NCBI RefSeq assembly: GCF_002368395.1
Contig: NZ_AP018254.1
Location: 5,022,001 to 5,086,000, forward strand
Direction of reading: 5' to 3'
Length of the DNA: 64,000 nucleotides
Origin: Calothrix sp. NIES-3974
Lineage (GTDB): Bacteria; Cyanobacteriota; Cyanobacteriia; Cyanobacteriales; Nostocaceae
Numbering within the stretch: the stretch's first letter is position 1; each line of letters starts with the position of its first letter. A program made the translations under genes and the position numbers. The notes beneath the pieces are model-generated. The model was not told the origin of the DNA, searched no databases, and worked only from the letters and a program-made list of their open reading frames with translations. Positions 63,666 to 64,000 of the stretch are shown here, one piece after another.

Positions 63666-63790
63666 AAGTTGCTAGTTATAAAAGAATGTCGATTTTTAAG
63701 TACAAAATCTAAAATTTTCGTGTCTAAAAATACAGGAAAGCGGATATTATGTATCATATCTATACATTTAGAGGCACTAACTAGCAACTT
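63666..63790. repeat. 125-base element with 13-base inverted ends
   Basis: AAGTTGCTAGTTA (63666-63678) and TAACTAGCAACTT (63778-63790) are perfect complements 99 bases apart. The interior is AT-rich and non-coding. It starts seven bases from the IS4 element end, which could mean a nested or composite insertion. Confidence 0.6.
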
Positions 63791-64000
63791 ACGTTATTAG
63801 GGATTTAGTAATGCTAAATTCCTAAATTTTTTTGAGGTATATGATAAAATCCAATAAGGTTAAGTTAAAGATAACTGTAGGTTGGATTGAGGTTTTGCAT
63901 AGACTGTTGATTTTGTGGAAATTTACCCATAAGTTCACACAGTTTTTATGATGATCTCGTCCCGATGCTCCCCGTGGGGACGCATTCCACGAGGGCTACT
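63791..64000. other. Right-edge intergenic sequence
   Basis: AT-rich sequence ending in a GC-rich patch (GATGCTCCCCGTGGGGACGC, from about 63962) with an internal CCCCGTGGGG palindrome, typical of repeats in Nostoc-type spacers. No gene is seen before the window ends. Confidence 0.5.

Overview
The window is chromosomal DNA from a cyanobacterium, most likely a filamentous Nostocales-type species. The evidence is frequent HIP1 octamers (GCGATCGC and one-mismatch forms), many heptamer-like GGGAGTA/TACTCCC runs between genes, dozens of short palindromic dispersed repeats, and gene content typical of the group: AgrE-type arginine dihydrolase, a DICT-domain histidine kinase, a BicA-type bicarbonate carrier, DUF2887/DUF4351 (Rpn-like) proteins, a methyltransferase-HIT fusion and an acidic-tailed RRM protein. 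No rRNA, tRNA or CRISPR array was recognised. The left end cuts into purL.

Layout. 1-6.3 kb: purL 3' part, agrE (arginine to ornithine/proline), a DUF2887 protein whose 3' end has been copied twice more beside it, and an MgtC-family membrane protein. 6.4-15.5 kb: a soluble DICT-GAF histidine kinase, an MscS channel, a methyltransferase-HIT fusion lacking the HIT nucleophile, and a 1293-residue membrane hybrid kinase, all on the minus strand. 16-20.5 kb: an unfamiliar protein with a possible TIR/deoxyribosyltransferase-like C-terminus, a long structured inverted repeat, cobU, and conserved cyanobacterial unknowns. 20.8-24.6 kb: two family-2 glycosyltransferases, a WcaF-like acetyltransferase and a GNAT enzyme, probably an exopolysaccharide patch. 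25-30 kb: prfC, a degenerate M48-type membrane protein and an RNA-binding protein.

31-49.5 kb is the centrepiece. Two giant minus-strand proteins without signal peptides (2190 and 1505 residues) carry, between them, Calx-beta, endonuclease/phosphatase, phytase-like, PhoD, beta-propeller and 5'-nucleotidase domains. Both end in the same roughly 300-residue DUF4114-type module. Divergent from them lie a PpiC-type isomerase, an ABC exporter with cyclic-nucleotide and catalytically dead C39-like domains, and an HlyD adaptor. Together this reads as a type I secretion system next to its own phosphorus- and nucleotide-scavenging cargo. Two copies of a MITE-like element lie inside or beside this block.

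49.6-64 kb: a Phd/RelE toxin-antitoxin pair, metH with a hairpin in its leader, a truncated DUF262-like ORF, a TetR regulator divergent from a gene remnant and an ABM-fold enzyme, a TPR protein, a class 3 lipase, pdxA, bicA with a long structured leader, and an intact IS4-family element followed by a 125-bp inverted-repeat element. All coordinates and motif statements come from reading the sequence and its translations. Family assignments come from memory of the families, not from a search.
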